Made by a program: the position numbers and the translations under genes. From Sphingomonas japonica (lineage in GTDB: Bacteria; Pseudomonadota; Alphaproteobacteria; Sphingomonadales; Sphingomonadaceae), in the NCBI RefSeq assembly GCF_006346325.1, contig NZ_VDYR01000001.1:1178001-1242000 (forward strand): 64,000 nt of DNA, in the 5' to 3' direction. Each line of letters opens with the position of its first letter. Position 1 is the first letter of the stretch. Below, one piece after another: positions 19,729-28,741 of this stretch. The notes below the pieces were generated by a model, which did no database searches, had not been told where the DNA came from, and worked only from the letters and a program-made list of their open reading frames with translations.

Positions 19729-19757
19729 TGCGTACAGCATTTGTTCCTTTGGAACAA
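19729..19757 (-). promoter_or_regulatory. Probable recA promoter
   Basis: Read on the minus strand: TTGTTC (19757-19752) as -35, a 17-base spacer, and TACGCA (19734-19729) as -10. The -35 overlaps the proximal half of the LexA box, the usual arrangement for repression. The same segment also forms a perfect palindrome, TTGTTCC-TTT-GGAACAA (19741-19757). Confidence 0.5.
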
Positions 19758-19766
19758 GTGAGGAAC
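19752..19766 (-). promoter_or_regulatory. LexA (SOS) box upstream of recA
   Basis: On the minus strand the site reads GTTCCTCACTTGTTC, an exact GTTC-N7-GTTC. It is 77-91 bases upstream of the recA start and differs from the uvrD box only in pyrimidine swaps in the spacer (consensus GTTCCYYACYTGTTC). Alphaproteobacterial recA genes are classic LexA targets. Confidence 0.88.
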
Positions 19767-19971
19767 GCGGGGCGGATGGACCACCGCACTGTTCATCGCA
19801 GGGGATCGGGCATTGGTGTGTGTCGCAGCCCGGTGGACTACTATGCGGCTGGCAAAACCCTCGATATAGCCGCGTGATTAAACTGAAACGGCCTCCAGAA
19901 GCGCGCAAATGCGTGGATATGAGGCCCGCGCCGATTTCGGCACCGGCGTCTCCTGTTCAAGATAAGGTTCG

Positions 19972-21243
19972 ATGATGAAGATCGCTATTTTCGGCTTGGG
20001 TTATGTCGGCTTCACCGCAGCGTGCTGCATCGCCAGCGAAGGCCATATGGTCGTTGGGATCGATGTGAACGAAGCCAAGGTAAAGAACATCCGCGCCGGA
20101 ATACCCCCGATTTCCGAACCCGGCGTGCAGGAACTCTTGGCGGACGGCCTTCGCAGCGGCCTGATTCTGGCCGCAACCACGGCGGGCGAACACCTCGATG
20201 ACTGCGACATGGCGATCGTCTGCGTCGGAACACCAAGTGCGGCCGATGGCGCGCACGACATGCGCTTCATTGCCGACGTCAGCCGACAGATCGCCGCTGC
20301 CGTCAATCCGGCACGCGCGCGGCCCCTGACGGTGGCGTATCGCTCGACGATTCGACCCGGAACTATTGAGGGACTGATCGCACCGATCTTTGGCGCCGAG
20401 CTCGGCGATGCGGCGAGCAGCGCGATCGAACTGGTCTACAACCCGGAATTCCTGCGCGAGGCGACGGCGGTTCATGATTATTTCAATCCGCCCAAGATCG
20501 TCGTCGGCACGGCAGATGCCCTGCCTTCGGCGAACATGGACATACTGCACCAGAACCTGAAGGTGCCGACATTCCATGTCGGTTTTCGCGAAGCCGAGTT
20601 GACCAAGTTCGTGGACAATAGTTGGCACGCAATGAAGGTCGCGTACGCGAACGAAGTCGGCCGGGTGTGCATGCGTCTCGGCATCAGTGCCAGCCAGGTG
20701 CACGAGATCTTCATCTCCGACACGAAGTTGAACATCTCCCCCTATTACCTGCGTCCAGGCGGAGCGTTCGGCGGCTCCTGCCTGCCCAAGGACGTGCGCG
20801 CGCTGCAGCGTATCGCGGCGGACTGTGGTGCCAATACCCATCTGGTCGATTCGCTGTTGCGATCCAACGACGCGCACAAGCGCGAGTTGTTCGAACATGC
20901 GACTGCCGGGCTGGCGCCGGGCGCAAGCGTCCTTCTGGTCGGCCTGGCGTTCAAGGCAGAGACGGACGATCTTCGTGAAAGCCCCAATGTCGATCTAGCG
21001 CGGATGCTGCTCCAGGCGGGGTATGTCCTTTCGATCTTCGATCCTGCCATCGACGCATCGAAGCTCGCCGGCGCGAATCTCGGCTATGCCTTCATGCAGA
21101 TCCCCCAACTCGAACAACTGCTGATCGGCCAGACCGAAGCCGAAGCCGGCGACTTCGACCGCGTACTTTCCAGCAACGCGACGATGAAGCAGCTCCGCCT
21201 CGCCGACAATTCCCCCGTGGTCGATCTCGGTGCGCTGAAGTGA
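19972..21243 (+). CDS. AlgD-like GDP-mannose/UDP-glucose 6-dehydrogenase
   Basis: NAD-dependent four-electron oxidation of a nucleotide sugar to the uronic acid, feeding an acidic polysaccharide. It is 423 aa. The Rossmann motif FGLGYVG is at 7-13; CVGTPS and the catalytic cysteine in GGSCLPKDVRAL (Cys270) follow, and LVGLAFKAETDDLRESP starts the C-terminal domain. The stretch ISPYYLRPGGAFGGSCLPKD resembles AlgD (GDP-mannose 6-dehydrogenase) more than UDP-glucose dehydrogenase, so GDP-mannose is the favoured substrate, not proven. TAAGG is better spaced for the second ATG (19975). The stop overlaps the next gene's GTG by 4 bases. Confidence 0.88.
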   Translation: MMKIAIFGLGYVGFTAACCIASEGHMVVGIDVNEAKVKNIRAGIPPISEPGVQELLADGLRSGLILAATTAGEHLDDCDMAIVCVGTPSAADGAHDMRFIADVSRQIAAAVNPARARPLTVAYRSTIRPGTIEGLIAPIFGAELGDAASSAIELVYNPEFLREATAVHDYFNPPKIVVGTADALPSANMDILHQNLKVPTFHVGFREAELTKFVDNSWHAMKVAYANEVGRVCMRLGISASQVHEIFISDTKLNISPYYLRPGGAFGGSCLPKDVRALQRIAADCGANTHLVDSLLRSNDAHKRELFEHATAGLAPGASVLLVGLAFKAETDDLRESPNVDLARMLLQAGYVLSIFDPAIDASKLAGANLGYAFMQIPQLEQLLIGQTEAEAGDFDRVLSSNATMKQLRLADNSPVVDLGALK

Positions 21244-22499
21244 GCGAGCCGGGGACTGCGGGGACAGCAGAGACGCGCCCTGCGGCGGATGTCACAACGA
21301 CACGGAGACCGCTGGCCGGACGCAAGGTCCTCATCATCGTCGAGAACCTTCCGCTCCCGTTCGATCGCCGCGTCTGGCAGGAGGCACAAACACTGCGCGA
21401 CGCCGGAATGACGGTGTCGATCATCTGCCCGAAGGCCAAGGGCTACGAGGCAGCCTATGAAGAACTGGCCGGCATCCACATCTATCGCCACCCATTGCCT
21501 TTGGATGCTGGCTCCGCATTCGGATATTTACTCGAATATGGCGCCGCACTGTTCTGGGAAACCGTGCTCGCGTGGAAAATCCTTTTCAAGCACGGCTTCG
21601 ACGTCATTCAGGGCTGCAACCCGCCCGACCTGATCTTTCTCGTCGCATGGCAGTTCAAGCTGATCGGCAAGAAGTATATTTTCGACCATCACGATATCAA
21701 TCCCGAACTATACGAGGCGAAGTTCGGAAAGCGCGGCCTCTTCTGGAGGCTTATGGTTCTGTTCGAGCGGCTTACATTCTGGTCCGCCAATGTCGTGATC
21801 TGCACCAACAACAGCTATCGTGAAATCGCACTGCGTCGCGGGCGCAAGTCGGAGGCCGACACCTTTGTGGTCCGTTCGGGCCCAGATCTTTCGCGTCTGG
21901 AGCGCCGCGCGCCGAACACGTCGCTCAACAACGGGCGCACATACCTTATCGGCTATGTTGGGGTAATGGGTGACCAGGAAGGCATCGACCTTCTGCTTGA
22001 GGCGGCACGGCACATCGTTCACGATCTGGGTCGGCAAGATATCCAATTTCGCCTCGTCGGCGGCGGGCCCAGCCTCGACAAGCTCAAGCAACTTGCCACC
22101 GAGATGGCTCTTGACAAGTATGTCACCTTCACCGGACGCGTGCCGGACGACGCGCTGTTCGACCTTCTGTCGACGGCTGACGTCTGCGTCAATCCGGATC
22201 GGGTAAATCCGATGAACGACCTGTCGACCATGAACAAGATACTGGAATATATGGCATTTTCCAAGGCGATCGTTCAGTTCGACGTCAAGGAGGGACGGTT
22301 TAGTGCAGGCGAGGCGTCGCTCTACGCCCGTGCCAACGATGCGGTTGATCTTGCGAATAACATCCTCGCGCTCCTCGCCGATCCGGCACGCGCCGACCAG
22401 ATGGGGAAGCTGGGTCGATCGCGGGTCGAGAAGCTTTTTGCCTGGCCCCACCAAGTGCCGATCTTGATCTCGGCTTACCGGCGGGCATTGGGACTGTGA
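21240..22499 (+). CDS. GT4-family glycosyltransferase
   Basis: Retaining glycosyltransferase of the GT-B fold, 419 aa, adding a sugar to a lipid-linked polysaccharide precursor on the cytoplasmic face. N-terminal acceptor domain: VLIIVENLPLPFDRRVWQEA, the typical opening of this WbuB/FemA-neighbouring group, then FDHHDINPELYEAKFGKR. C-terminal donor domain: IGYVGVMGDQEGIDLLLEA, FRLVGGGP, and STMNKILEYMAFSKAIVQFD, the acidic nucleotide-sugar binding region. It starts at a GTG within GTGA overlapping the dehydrogenase stop, so the pair is coupled. Its 3' end runs 25 bases into the oppositely oriented lyase gene. Confidence 0.88.
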   Translation: MSEPGTAGTAETRPAADVTTTRRPLAGRKVLIIVENLPLPFDRRVWQEAQTLRDAGMTVSIICPKAKGYEAAYEELAGIHIYRHPLPLDAGSAFGYLLEYGAALFWETVLAWKILFKHGFDVIQGCNPPDLIFLVAWQFKLIGKKYIFDHHDINPELYEAKFGKRGLFWRLMVLFERLTFWSANVVICTNNSYREIALRRGRKSEADTFVVRSGPDLSRLERRAPNTSLNNGRTYLIGYVGVMGDQEGIDLLLEAARHIVHDLGRQDIQFRLVGGGPSLDKLKQLATEMALDKYVTFTGRVPDDALFDLLSTADVCVNPDRVNPMNDLSTMNKILEYMAFSKAIVQFDVKEGRFSAGEASLYARANDAVDLANNILALLADPARADQMGKLGRSRVEKLFAWPHQVPILISAYRRALGL

Positions 22500-23320
22500 A
22501 TAAGAGCGGCATCGCGCATGGCGATTAGCGACTTCGGTGCCGCGCCTGTCACAGCCGAGAGCGCGCCGCTGTCACCCACCCGCAGTGCGACATTGCGATA
22601 CCGCACTTCAATCACCTGATTGCCCGGCGTTGCGCGATACGCCCCGAACTTCCAATATCCCGCGCTAGGTTCGCCGACATAGCCCAGCGCGCCGCGATAG
22701 CTGGCGACACGGCGGCCGTTCAACCACGCATCCAGCCTGCTGTCGGGCGGCATACCCGCTGTGAAGCGCAGATCGAGGTCATACCACTGATCGGGCACGA
22801 ACGGTTCCGAGTGCAGGACGATGCGGCGGGACTTGCCCTTGCGAGCTTTGCGATCGGGGGGAACCGTAACCTGAAGCTCGATATTGCCCTTGTTGGTCAG
22901 CAAAAGCGCCAGCCAGGGGCCCCAACCACGGTTTCGCGCCGCATGCCACTGACCGATAATCAGCCTGGGTTCCTTGACCGGTATGGCGCTCGCCCGCACC
23001 GAATAGCGCTGCTCGGCGGCAACCCCGAAGGGTAGCTTGTGCTGGAAGCTCAGTTCCGACCGCTCGGCGATGCGATCGTTGGCACGGCGCATTCCGGGGA
23101 CGGCTTTGAATAGATACTCCGGCCCATCGGGGCCATCGGTTATGACGACGGGATTGCGCGGATCCGATTGGAGCCGTGCCTGCCACTGCCCCACCGCAAT
23201 CTCTTGCGAATGGGCAGCGAACGCGGCCGTCGAGAGTGCGCCGGCAAGAAGGGCGGAAAGAATGCGGATTGTTGTAGCCTCCTGCTTGGCGCCGGACACA
23301 CGTGACAGGCCGCCCACCAC
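22475..23320 (-). CDS. Exported polysaccharide lyase-like protein (heparin lyase I / PL20 fold)
   Basis: Up to 281 aa; probably acts in the periplasm on the cluster's own polyuronide. Beta-jelly-roll features of the PF14099-type family are visible: ERSELSFQ, QRYSVRASAIP, GQWHA, WLALLLTNKGNIELQV, QWYDLDLRF, and LDAWLNGRRVASYRG...YWKFGAYR, the family's closing motif. The only ATG/GTG starts are GTGs at 23320, 23317 and 23299, none with a good ribosome site. A strong AGGAGG at 23283-23278 instead points to ATC at 23269, which would begin a perfect signal peptide (RILSALLAGALSTAAFA). The exact substrate is unknown. Confidence 0.72.
   Translation of the reverse strand: MVGGLSRVSGAKQEATTIRILSALLAGALSTAAFAAHSQEIAVGQWQARLQSDPRNPVVITDGPDGPEYLFKAVPGMRRANDRIAERSELSFQHKLPFGVAAEQRYSVRASAIPVKEPRLIIGQWHAARNRGWGPWLALLLTNKGNIELQVTVPPDRKARKGKSRRIVLHSEPFVPDQWYDLDLRFTAGMPPDSRLDAWLNGRRVASYRGALGYVGEPSAGYWKFGAYRATPGNQVIEVRYRNVALRVGDSGALSAVTGAAPKSLIAMRDAALIHSPNARR
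23278..23283 (-). promoter_or_regulatory. Strong ribosome-binding site pointing to an ATC start
   Basis: AGGAGG on the minus strand lies 8 bases before an in-frame ATC (23269-23267) in the polysaccharide lyase gene. It lies within the reading frame opened by the upstream GTG codons, so it marks ATC, or a mutated ATG, as the likely start. Confidence 0.5.
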
Positions 23321-23343
23321 ACCGACACACTACCTTCCGGCCG

Positions 23344-24861
23344 CTATGCGTTGGATTTCCTTATGCTTTTCAGCCTTCCGAACACCATTGTTTTAACCCA
23401 TCTGCCTTCGCTTGAGAAGAGCCCGCCTGCCAGCAGAAACAAGGCGAACCAGGTCAGGCCGATGCCGCCGCAGCCTATTCCGAGCGTCTCGGCGTCCGGA
23501 TAGCGATTCGCCCGCAGCCACAAGACAATTACGGTCGTCGGTGCCAGCGCGATAATGGTAGCCACCAGATGACGCAGGTGGATCGAAAACAGCCGCGTCC
23601 AAGAACCTGAGATCACCTTGATCCCGAGATGCGCCATCATCAGGAAGTTGAGAGTGATCGCTACCGATACGCCCGCGGCAATCCCGGGCAGCCCCCAGTG
23701 CCCCCCCAGCGACGCGCCGACGAACACGGCAAGGGCGTACACCCATTGACGCCAGGCCCGGCGGTAGACACTGCCGCGTGCACGCGTCAGCGAGTCGCAG
23801 ATCTTGTATCCCGTCCGGAAACACAGGGCGACCGCGAGCAGCTGGAACGGCAGCACCATGCCCTGCCATCTGGTGCCGAGCAGCACCGAGACGATTTCCG
23901 GCGCAAGGAGGATGAGCAGGCCACTGAGCGGCATGGTAATCATCGCCACCAGACCCAGCGCGCGTTCATAGGCGAACTGCAAACGCGCAACATCGTTCTG
24001 GATCGAAGACATTGCCGGAAACAGCACTCGATCGGCGACCCGCCCGAACAAGGTGCTGGGAACCGTGAGAAACTGATATGCGCGGCCATAAAGGCCCAGG
24101 GCGACACTGCCCATTGATACCCCCACCACCACATTGTCGATGGTGAGCGCAGCATAGCTGGCGATATGGGCTAGCGACTGGCCGGCGCCGAAATGGAACA
24201 GCTCGCTGAACGGCCGCCGTCGCACCCGCAGCGTGATCAGTGGCGGACGCTGAAGCCAGAGCAACACTGTCCGCATGATCGACTGCGCCAGCAGCGCAAC
24301 GATCAACGACCAGGCGCCGAACCCGGCCCAAGCGAGACCCACGCCGACAGCTCCATATCCAAGCGCGAAACTTGCAAATTCCGCCGTCGCGAGTCGTTTG
24401 AACTGCAGATCGCGCAGAATCAAAGATTCGGACACGATCGCAAGATTGGCGATCGGCAGATAGATCGCGAGGACCCGGATCATCCCGGTCAGCCGTGCCT
24501 GATCAAACGCGTCCGCAAGCAGGGGCGCCAGCAGATACAGGATCGCGACCGCGACCAGCCCGATATAAAGGGAAACGGCGAACACCGATTTGATATGGTC
24601 ATCGCCGATCCGCTCCCGCTGAACCAGCGCAGGCCCCATCCCCACCTGGCTGACTACCCGAGTGAAACCGATGATGATCTGGGCAGCCGTCGCCAGTCCG
24701 AACTCGGCTGGCGTCAGCAGCCATACGAGGACTATCAGAACGATCATGCGTGCCGCGGCTTCAGACCCAGTGCCCAGGAACTGCCACACGAAACCGTGCA
24801 TAGTGCGCTTGGTCAGCGTCTCCTTCGCATGGTCTTGCGATTTTCCCGAAGGAACGTTCAT
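23344..24861 (-). CDS. Polysaccharide flippase, MOP superfamily (Wzx/WzxC type)
   Basis: Inner-membrane protein of 505 aa with about 12-14 helices that flips undecaprenyl-linked repeat units to the periplasm. The N-terminal FVWQFLGTGSEAAARMIVLIVLVWLLTP is typical of the PST subgroup, with FGAGQSLAHIASYAALTIDNVVVG and GLYGRAYQFLTVPS as internal family landmarks. It is transcribed ahead of the lyase gene on the same strand (23-base gap from the lyase GTG). It is divergent from the pyruvyltransferase gene over 275 bases that contain no other gene I can support and presumably hold both promoters. Confidence 0.88.
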   Translation of the reverse strand: MNVPSGKSQDHAKETLTKRTMHGFVWQFLGTGSEAAARMIVLIVLVWLLTPAEFGLATAAQIIIGFTRVVSQVGMGPALVQRERIGDDHIKSVFAVSLYIGLVAVAILYLLAPLLADAFDQARLTGMIRVLAIYLPIANLAIVSESLILRDLQFKRLATAEFASFALGYGAVGVGLAWAGFGAWSLIVALLAQSIMRTVLLWLQRPPLITLRVRRRPFSELFHFGAGQSLAHIASYAALTIDNVVVGVSMGSVALGLYGRAYQFLTVPSTLFGRVADRVLFPAMSSIQNDVARLQFAYERALGLVAMITMPLSGLLILLAPEIVSVLLGTRWQGMVLPFQLLAVALCFRTGYKICDSLTRARGSVYRRAWRQWVYALAVFVGASLGGHWGLPGIAAGVSVAITLNFLMMAHLGIKVISGSWTRLFSIHLRHLVATIIALAPTTVIVLWLRANRYPDAETLGIGCGGIGLTWFALFLLAGGLFSSEGRWVKTMVFGRLKSIRKSNA

Positions 24862-25136
24862 CAGCTACCCGCCCCAAGATCGATGCACGCGTTTAGCCGT
24901 TCCGTGATCGACAGCAAGGCCACAGGGTCGCCTGGCCAGCCCGAAAGGATGCCATCGGTTCATTCCAGGCTTGCCGGGCACCCGGCGGACGTTCATATCC
25001 GCCGCGGATGGCAGGTTCGGGTCCACCAGGCCCCGGCCAGAGCAGATACGAAAAGCCCGGTCCAGCCGACATTTCCTGCCGCTTGCTCTAGACGTATGCG
25101 TTTGTCGCCTTGGGGCGTCCGGGTGGAGATTAGACT

Positions 25137-26225
25137 TTGAACATGCTCCTTCACGGGTCCTATTTCGGCTATAATTTCGGCGATACGCTCCTGTGCCAGT
25201 TGTTCGCTGCCTGGGTGAAGGACGGGCAGCCGGACACTCGGCTAATTCTTCCGCTGGCCAACGCCCGCAATTGCCGAATGATCGGCGCGGACGCACGCGG
25301 ACCGGCAAACGCCCTGACAGGCGACGCTCTGATATTCGCCGGGGGCGGGTATTTCGGGCAACCGAGTTCGGGACTTAAGCGCTGGACCGCCCGCGCCTAT
25401 TTGCGGCACATGCTTCTTGCCAACTGGGCGCGCCGCCGTATCCCCTATTGCATTTTGGGTACGGGGGTCGGGCCAGTTTCCAGCGCTCGGATGCAATCGG
25501 ACCTGGCCAAGCTGTTCGAGGAAGCGGATATTGCGGTGGTCCGAGATCCTGAATCCGCCCAATTCCTGCATGACTGGGGGGTGCGGCGCGAAGTGGAAAT
25601 CGGCGTCGATGCGGTGGTGACCGCGCAGAAAGAAGAATTGCGACGGAATGCGCATTGGGACCGTTCGGCATTGCCGGTGGTGAAGGGTCCGCTGGTGGCC
25701 CTGCATACGGAAGTGCACGCTTCGCCCGAAGAGGTCGGGATGATGGCTGAACTGATCTCCAGACTTTTGACCGAAACCGACTGGCACCTTCTCCTCCTGA
25801 GCGATGGCGTGCGGACGGGCAACCGGACAGGCTGGCACGAAAAGGTACCGGTCGATCCTGCCAGCGCCGCACGCGTGACACGGCTGGGGTATGATCGCGA
25901 TCCACAGAAATTGATCGGTGTGCTCGACGCCGTCGATCTTGTGATCACCACCAAGCTGCACGTCGGCATCGTGCGCTGCGCATTGAACAAGCCCGTCATT
26001 TCGATCCCGCGTCACGCCAAGACTCCGCGCTTTTATCGCCAGATGGCTCTGTCCGACTGGTGCGTGAGCGATCCCCGCAACCGCGTCGATCTTGCGATGG
26101 AACTCGCGCACGGGTGGGAGAACGGCTTGCGCCCCTCGTTCACTGCGTTCGAAAAGGCGCGCTCGACGGGATTCTATCGGCGTCGCGTGGCATCATTTTG
26201 TGATGCCGTAGCATCGCGAGGCTAG
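25137..26225 (+). CDS. Polysaccharide pyruvyl transferase family protein
   Basis: Adds a pyruvate ketal from phosphoenolpyruvate to a sugar, giving negative charge to the polymer. It is 362 aa with the PF04230 outline: N-terminal LLHGSYFGYNFGDTLLCQLF, IFAGGGYFGQPSSG, YCILGTGVGPVSS, ADIAVVRDPESAQFL, and C-terminal DLVITTKLHVGIVRCALNKPVISIPRHAKTPRF. A TTG start at 25137 has GGAG 8 bases upstream; the in-frame ATG at 25143 is spaced less well. It is the first gene of a plus-strand run through the polymerase, sulfotransferase and second glycosyltransferase. Base composition is less GC-rich than in flanking housekeeping genes. Confidence 0.82.
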   Translation: MNMLLHGSYFGYNFGDTLLCQLFAAWVKDGQPDTRLILPLANARNCRMIGADARGPANALTGDALIFAGGGYFGQPSSGLKRWTARAYLRHMLLANWARRRIPYCILGTGVGPVSSARMQSDLAKLFEEADIAVVRDPESAQFLHDWGVRREVEIGVDAVVTAQKEELRRNAHWDRSALPVVKGPLVALHTEVHASPEEVGMMAELISRLLTETDWHLLLLSDGVRTGNRTGWHEKVPVDPASAARVTRLGYDRDPQKLIGVLDAVDLVITTKLHVGIVRCALNKPVISIPRHAKTPRFYRQMALSDWCVSDPRNRVDLAMELAHGWENGLRPSFTAFEKARSTGFYRRRVASFCDAVASRG

Positions 26226-26322
26226 CCTGAACGGCTGCGTCCCCTTGACGGTCGGCTGCGGCGGCCTAGACGTTTCCGCGCAGCGCAGCGAAGGCGGCCC
26301 GCCGCCCATGAAGGTAGGGTAA

Positions 26323-27795
26323 GTGAGAACTACAGTCAGCGGCGGGCGGCAGCAGCTTGTCCGGAAAGGTGCGCACCCAGCGGCCCCACGCAGTTTCCGC
26401 CGTCCCGCCAACACGCTCCGTCCGGCGCTTTCGGCCGGCCAATTGTTGACGATCCTTGGATTTACCGGCGTCGTTTTCCTGTCGATGATCGCGACCGCAT
26501 GGACCATCGGCGTGCCCGTGCGATCGCTGGCTGCAGCAGGGCTCATGATCGTCCTTGCCATACTATGTCCCGTCGAAGCGGCGATAGCGGTGCGCCGCCT
26601 GAAATGGTTCATGCGAACGGCCCTAGTGGTGACGGCGATCGGCATGCTCGCCTCGGCACTGTCCGGCGACGGTGTTTGGGAGATCATTCAGGCGGCGGTG
26701 GAGATCAGCGTTCAGGCGCTAGTACTGATGGTGCTTACTGCAATCGTGGCTGAAATCTGCGGCAGCCGGGCGGTGTTTATGGCGTTTGTCATGGTTATAG
26801 GGGTGTCGGCCGTGGTGGCGGTGGCACAGTTCGTCGGGGTCGATGGCGCGTGGGGGCTTCGCGGGGCGATCGCATCCCTGCAAGGTGACGCGTTGGTCCT
26901 TCCCAACGACGGGCTCGACGGAAGCGGTATCCGGGCGGTCGGCCTTTCCTATTCAAAGACGATCCTGGGCGCGCAGATCTGTCTCGCTCTTGCCGCTTAT
27001 TATCTCATGTTTGTGACGCCCCAACCGGACCGCCGGTCGCTTCGGCTGACGCTTTCGCAGCCGCGCGTTGCCATCGGACTGGTTCTGCTGTGCATCGTCG
27101 CCTTCGCCAGTGGCAATCGCTCGCCGATCCTTGGCGGGGCGATATTCTTTCTGCTGATCGTGTCGCAGAGCAAGCCGCGCCTCTTCACGATAACGCTGGT
27201 CGGTATCGCGACCGTGGCACTGTTGGCAGAACCGGTGCTGTCGCTGTTGCGGGCATCGGGTTCGCGCATTTTCGAAACCAGCGACAACTCCTCGTTGATT
27301 CGCGGAACCTTGACGCATTACGGGCTCATGCTGTTCCTGGACAATCCGCTTGGCTATGGCCTTTCATTCGACCCGACGCTTCATGCCGCGGAATTCGTCG
27401 CTAGGCTTCACAACGATCCTAATAAATATGCGATATTCCGGTACCCCCTGCACAATTATCTGTTCAGCATAATCAACATCTATGGCGTCCTGATACTAGG
27501 CGTCGCCTTCTGGGTTTGGGATCTGATCAGGCGCAATTTGAGTGTTTTCATCATATTTACGCCCTATGTGATACATATCATGTTTCACAATTCCGGACCA
27601 TTTTATCAGAACGAGATTTTCTTCTGGTTGGTGGCAGGCGCCCTGCCGAAATTGGTCGACGAATGTCGACGCGAGGCGAGACGTGCCCTGCAGGGGCCGT
27701 CACGATCGGGAGAGCCAAATCGCGGGCCCGTGGATGACCGCGACCAGCGCGCTTCTGGATTGAACTGGGGGCGCGCCGCTCCAACGCGGGTATAG
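26323..27795 (+). CDS. O-antigen ligase/Wzy-type polysaccharide polymerase
   Basis: Polytopic inner-membrane protein, 490 aa, with about 10-11 predicted helices from residue 40 to 440, starting at a GTG. A long periplasmic loop at roughly 290-380 contains SGSRIFETSDNSSLIRGTLTHYGLMLF and GYGLSFDPTLH...YPLHNYLFSIINIYG. The Arg before the loop helix and the histidine in PLHNYL fit the O-Ag ligase (PF04932) pattern. In this cluster, with a Wzx-type flippase, polymerisation of repeat units (Wzy) is the likelier role. A basic, proline-rich tail follows the last helix. It lies 97 bases after the pyruvyltransferase gene and 1 base before the sulfotransferase start. Confidence 0.75.
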   Translation: MRTTVSGGRQQLVRKGAHPAAPRSFRRPANTLRPALSAGQLLTILGFTGVVFLSMIATAWTIGVPVRSLAAAGLMIVLAILCPVEAAIAVRRLKWFMRTALVVTAIGMLASALSGDGVWEIIQAAVEISVQALVLMVLTAIVAEICGSRAVFMAFVMVIGVSAVVAVAQFVGVDGAWGLRGAIASLQGDALVLPNDGLDGSGIRAVGLSYSKTILGAQICLALAAYYLMFVTPQPDRRSLRLTLSQPRVAIGLVLLCIVAFASGNRSPILGGAIFFLLIVSQSKPRLFTITLVGIATVALLAEPVLSLLRASGSRIFETSDNSSLIRGTLTHYGLMLFLDNPLGYGLSFDPTLHAAEFVARLHNDPNKYAIFRYPLHNYLFSIINIYGVLILGVAFWVWDLIRRNLSVFIIFTPYVIHIMFHNSGPFYQNEIFFWLVAGALPKLVDECRREARRALQGPSRSGEPNRGPVDDRDQRASGLNWGRAAPTRV

Positions 27796-27796
27796 A

Positions 27797-28741
27797 TTGG
27801 TCGACGTGGCACAATATCTCTTCATCGTCGGGCTTCCCCGATCGGGAACGAAGCTTCTTCGCGATCTGTTGAAAAATCACAGCAAGATCGCGATCCTGGC
27901 TAACGAAACCGATCTCTATCCTGTGTTTCGCGATTTCTTCACGAGGAAGCGCGGTGAGGACTGGTTCGAACTGCTGTGGCAGCAGGTCGGCGAGAGCAAG
28001 TTCTTCATCCGCCGCAATAATGCCGGCGATCCGATCGATCCGGCTCACTGGAAATCGCTTTGCCCGTCGGCGACCGCTGCGGGGGCGATGAAGGGGCTGA
28101 TACTGGCCTCGATCGATCGCACCGGCGACGAAATCATCCTTGGCGACAAATCCCCCCTGCATATCACGTGCGTCCGAGAAATCCTCGGCGATTTCCCTGA
28201 CGCCAAGGTACTGCACATCGTGCGCGACGGCAGGGAAGTCGCGCTTTCCGCCATCCAGGCCTGGAAAAAGGATCCGCTGCGCGCGATACAGCAGTGGACC
28301 GATGCAGTGATGTCGGCTCACCATGCCGGTTCCGCCGTCCCCGATCGGTTCCTGACGTTGCGCTTCGAAGATCTGAAGAGCAATCCTACGAGGACGCTGG
28401 AAGCAGCCTGCGCCTTTCTTGGGCTTGAATATGAGCCGGGCATGGCAGACTTGAAGGGCAGCGCCGAAGGCCTGGGACGCGCCAGGGGCAAGACGCAGGT
28501 CATGAACCTGCCAGACCGAGCCGAAAGCCTGGGGCCGCGCCAGCTGAAGCGAATGGAAGAGATCTTCGTCCCCGCATCCCGCTTGTACGGGTATGCGCTC
28601 AAGACGAGCGCCCGGCGCGAACGCCGATTGTCCGCAATCCAAATGCAGCTGCGACGGGTCATGGACATCCCCGGTGTCGTGCGGTTCCACATCCGCCAGT
28701 TCGGCTGGATCGAGGGCACGCGATACGTCTTGCGCAAATGA
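27797..28741 (+). CDS. PAPS-dependent sulfotransferase family protein
   Basis: Predicted to transfer sulfate from 3'-phosphoadenylyl sulfate to a sugar hydroxyl, 314 aa. The 5'-phosphosulfate loop FIVGLPRSGTKLL (about 9-20) and the 3'-phosphate motif HIVRDGREVALSAI (about 140-153) are intact, with LRFEDLKSNP as the usual later motif. Start is uncertain: TTG at 27797 or GTG at 27806, neither with a clear ribosome site; translation is probably coupled to the polymerase, whose stop is 1 base upstream. A sulfotransferase in a capsule or exopolysaccharide cluster suggests a sulfated polymer, less often described in sphingomonads. Its stop overlaps the next ATG by 4 bases. Confidence 0.82.
   Translation: MVDVAQYLFIVGLPRSGTKLLRDLLKNHSKIAILANETDLYPVFRDFFTRKRGEDWFELLWQQVGESKFFIRRNNAGDPIDPAHWKSLCPSATAAGAMKGLILASIDRTGDEIILGDKSPLHITCVREILGDFPDAKVLHIVRDGREVALSAIQAWKKDPLRAIQQWTDAVMSAHHAGSAVPDRFLTLRFEDLKSNPTRTLEAACAFLGLEYEPGMADLKGSAEGLGRARGKTQVMNLPDRAESLGPRQLKRMEEIFVPASRLYGYALKTSARRERRLSAIQMQLRRVMDIPGVVRFHIRQFGWIEGTRYVLRK

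Noticed and set aside
24862..25136. Possible gene in the flippase/pyruvyltransferase gap
   Set aside because: Only shadow frames; treated as promoter region without identified sites.
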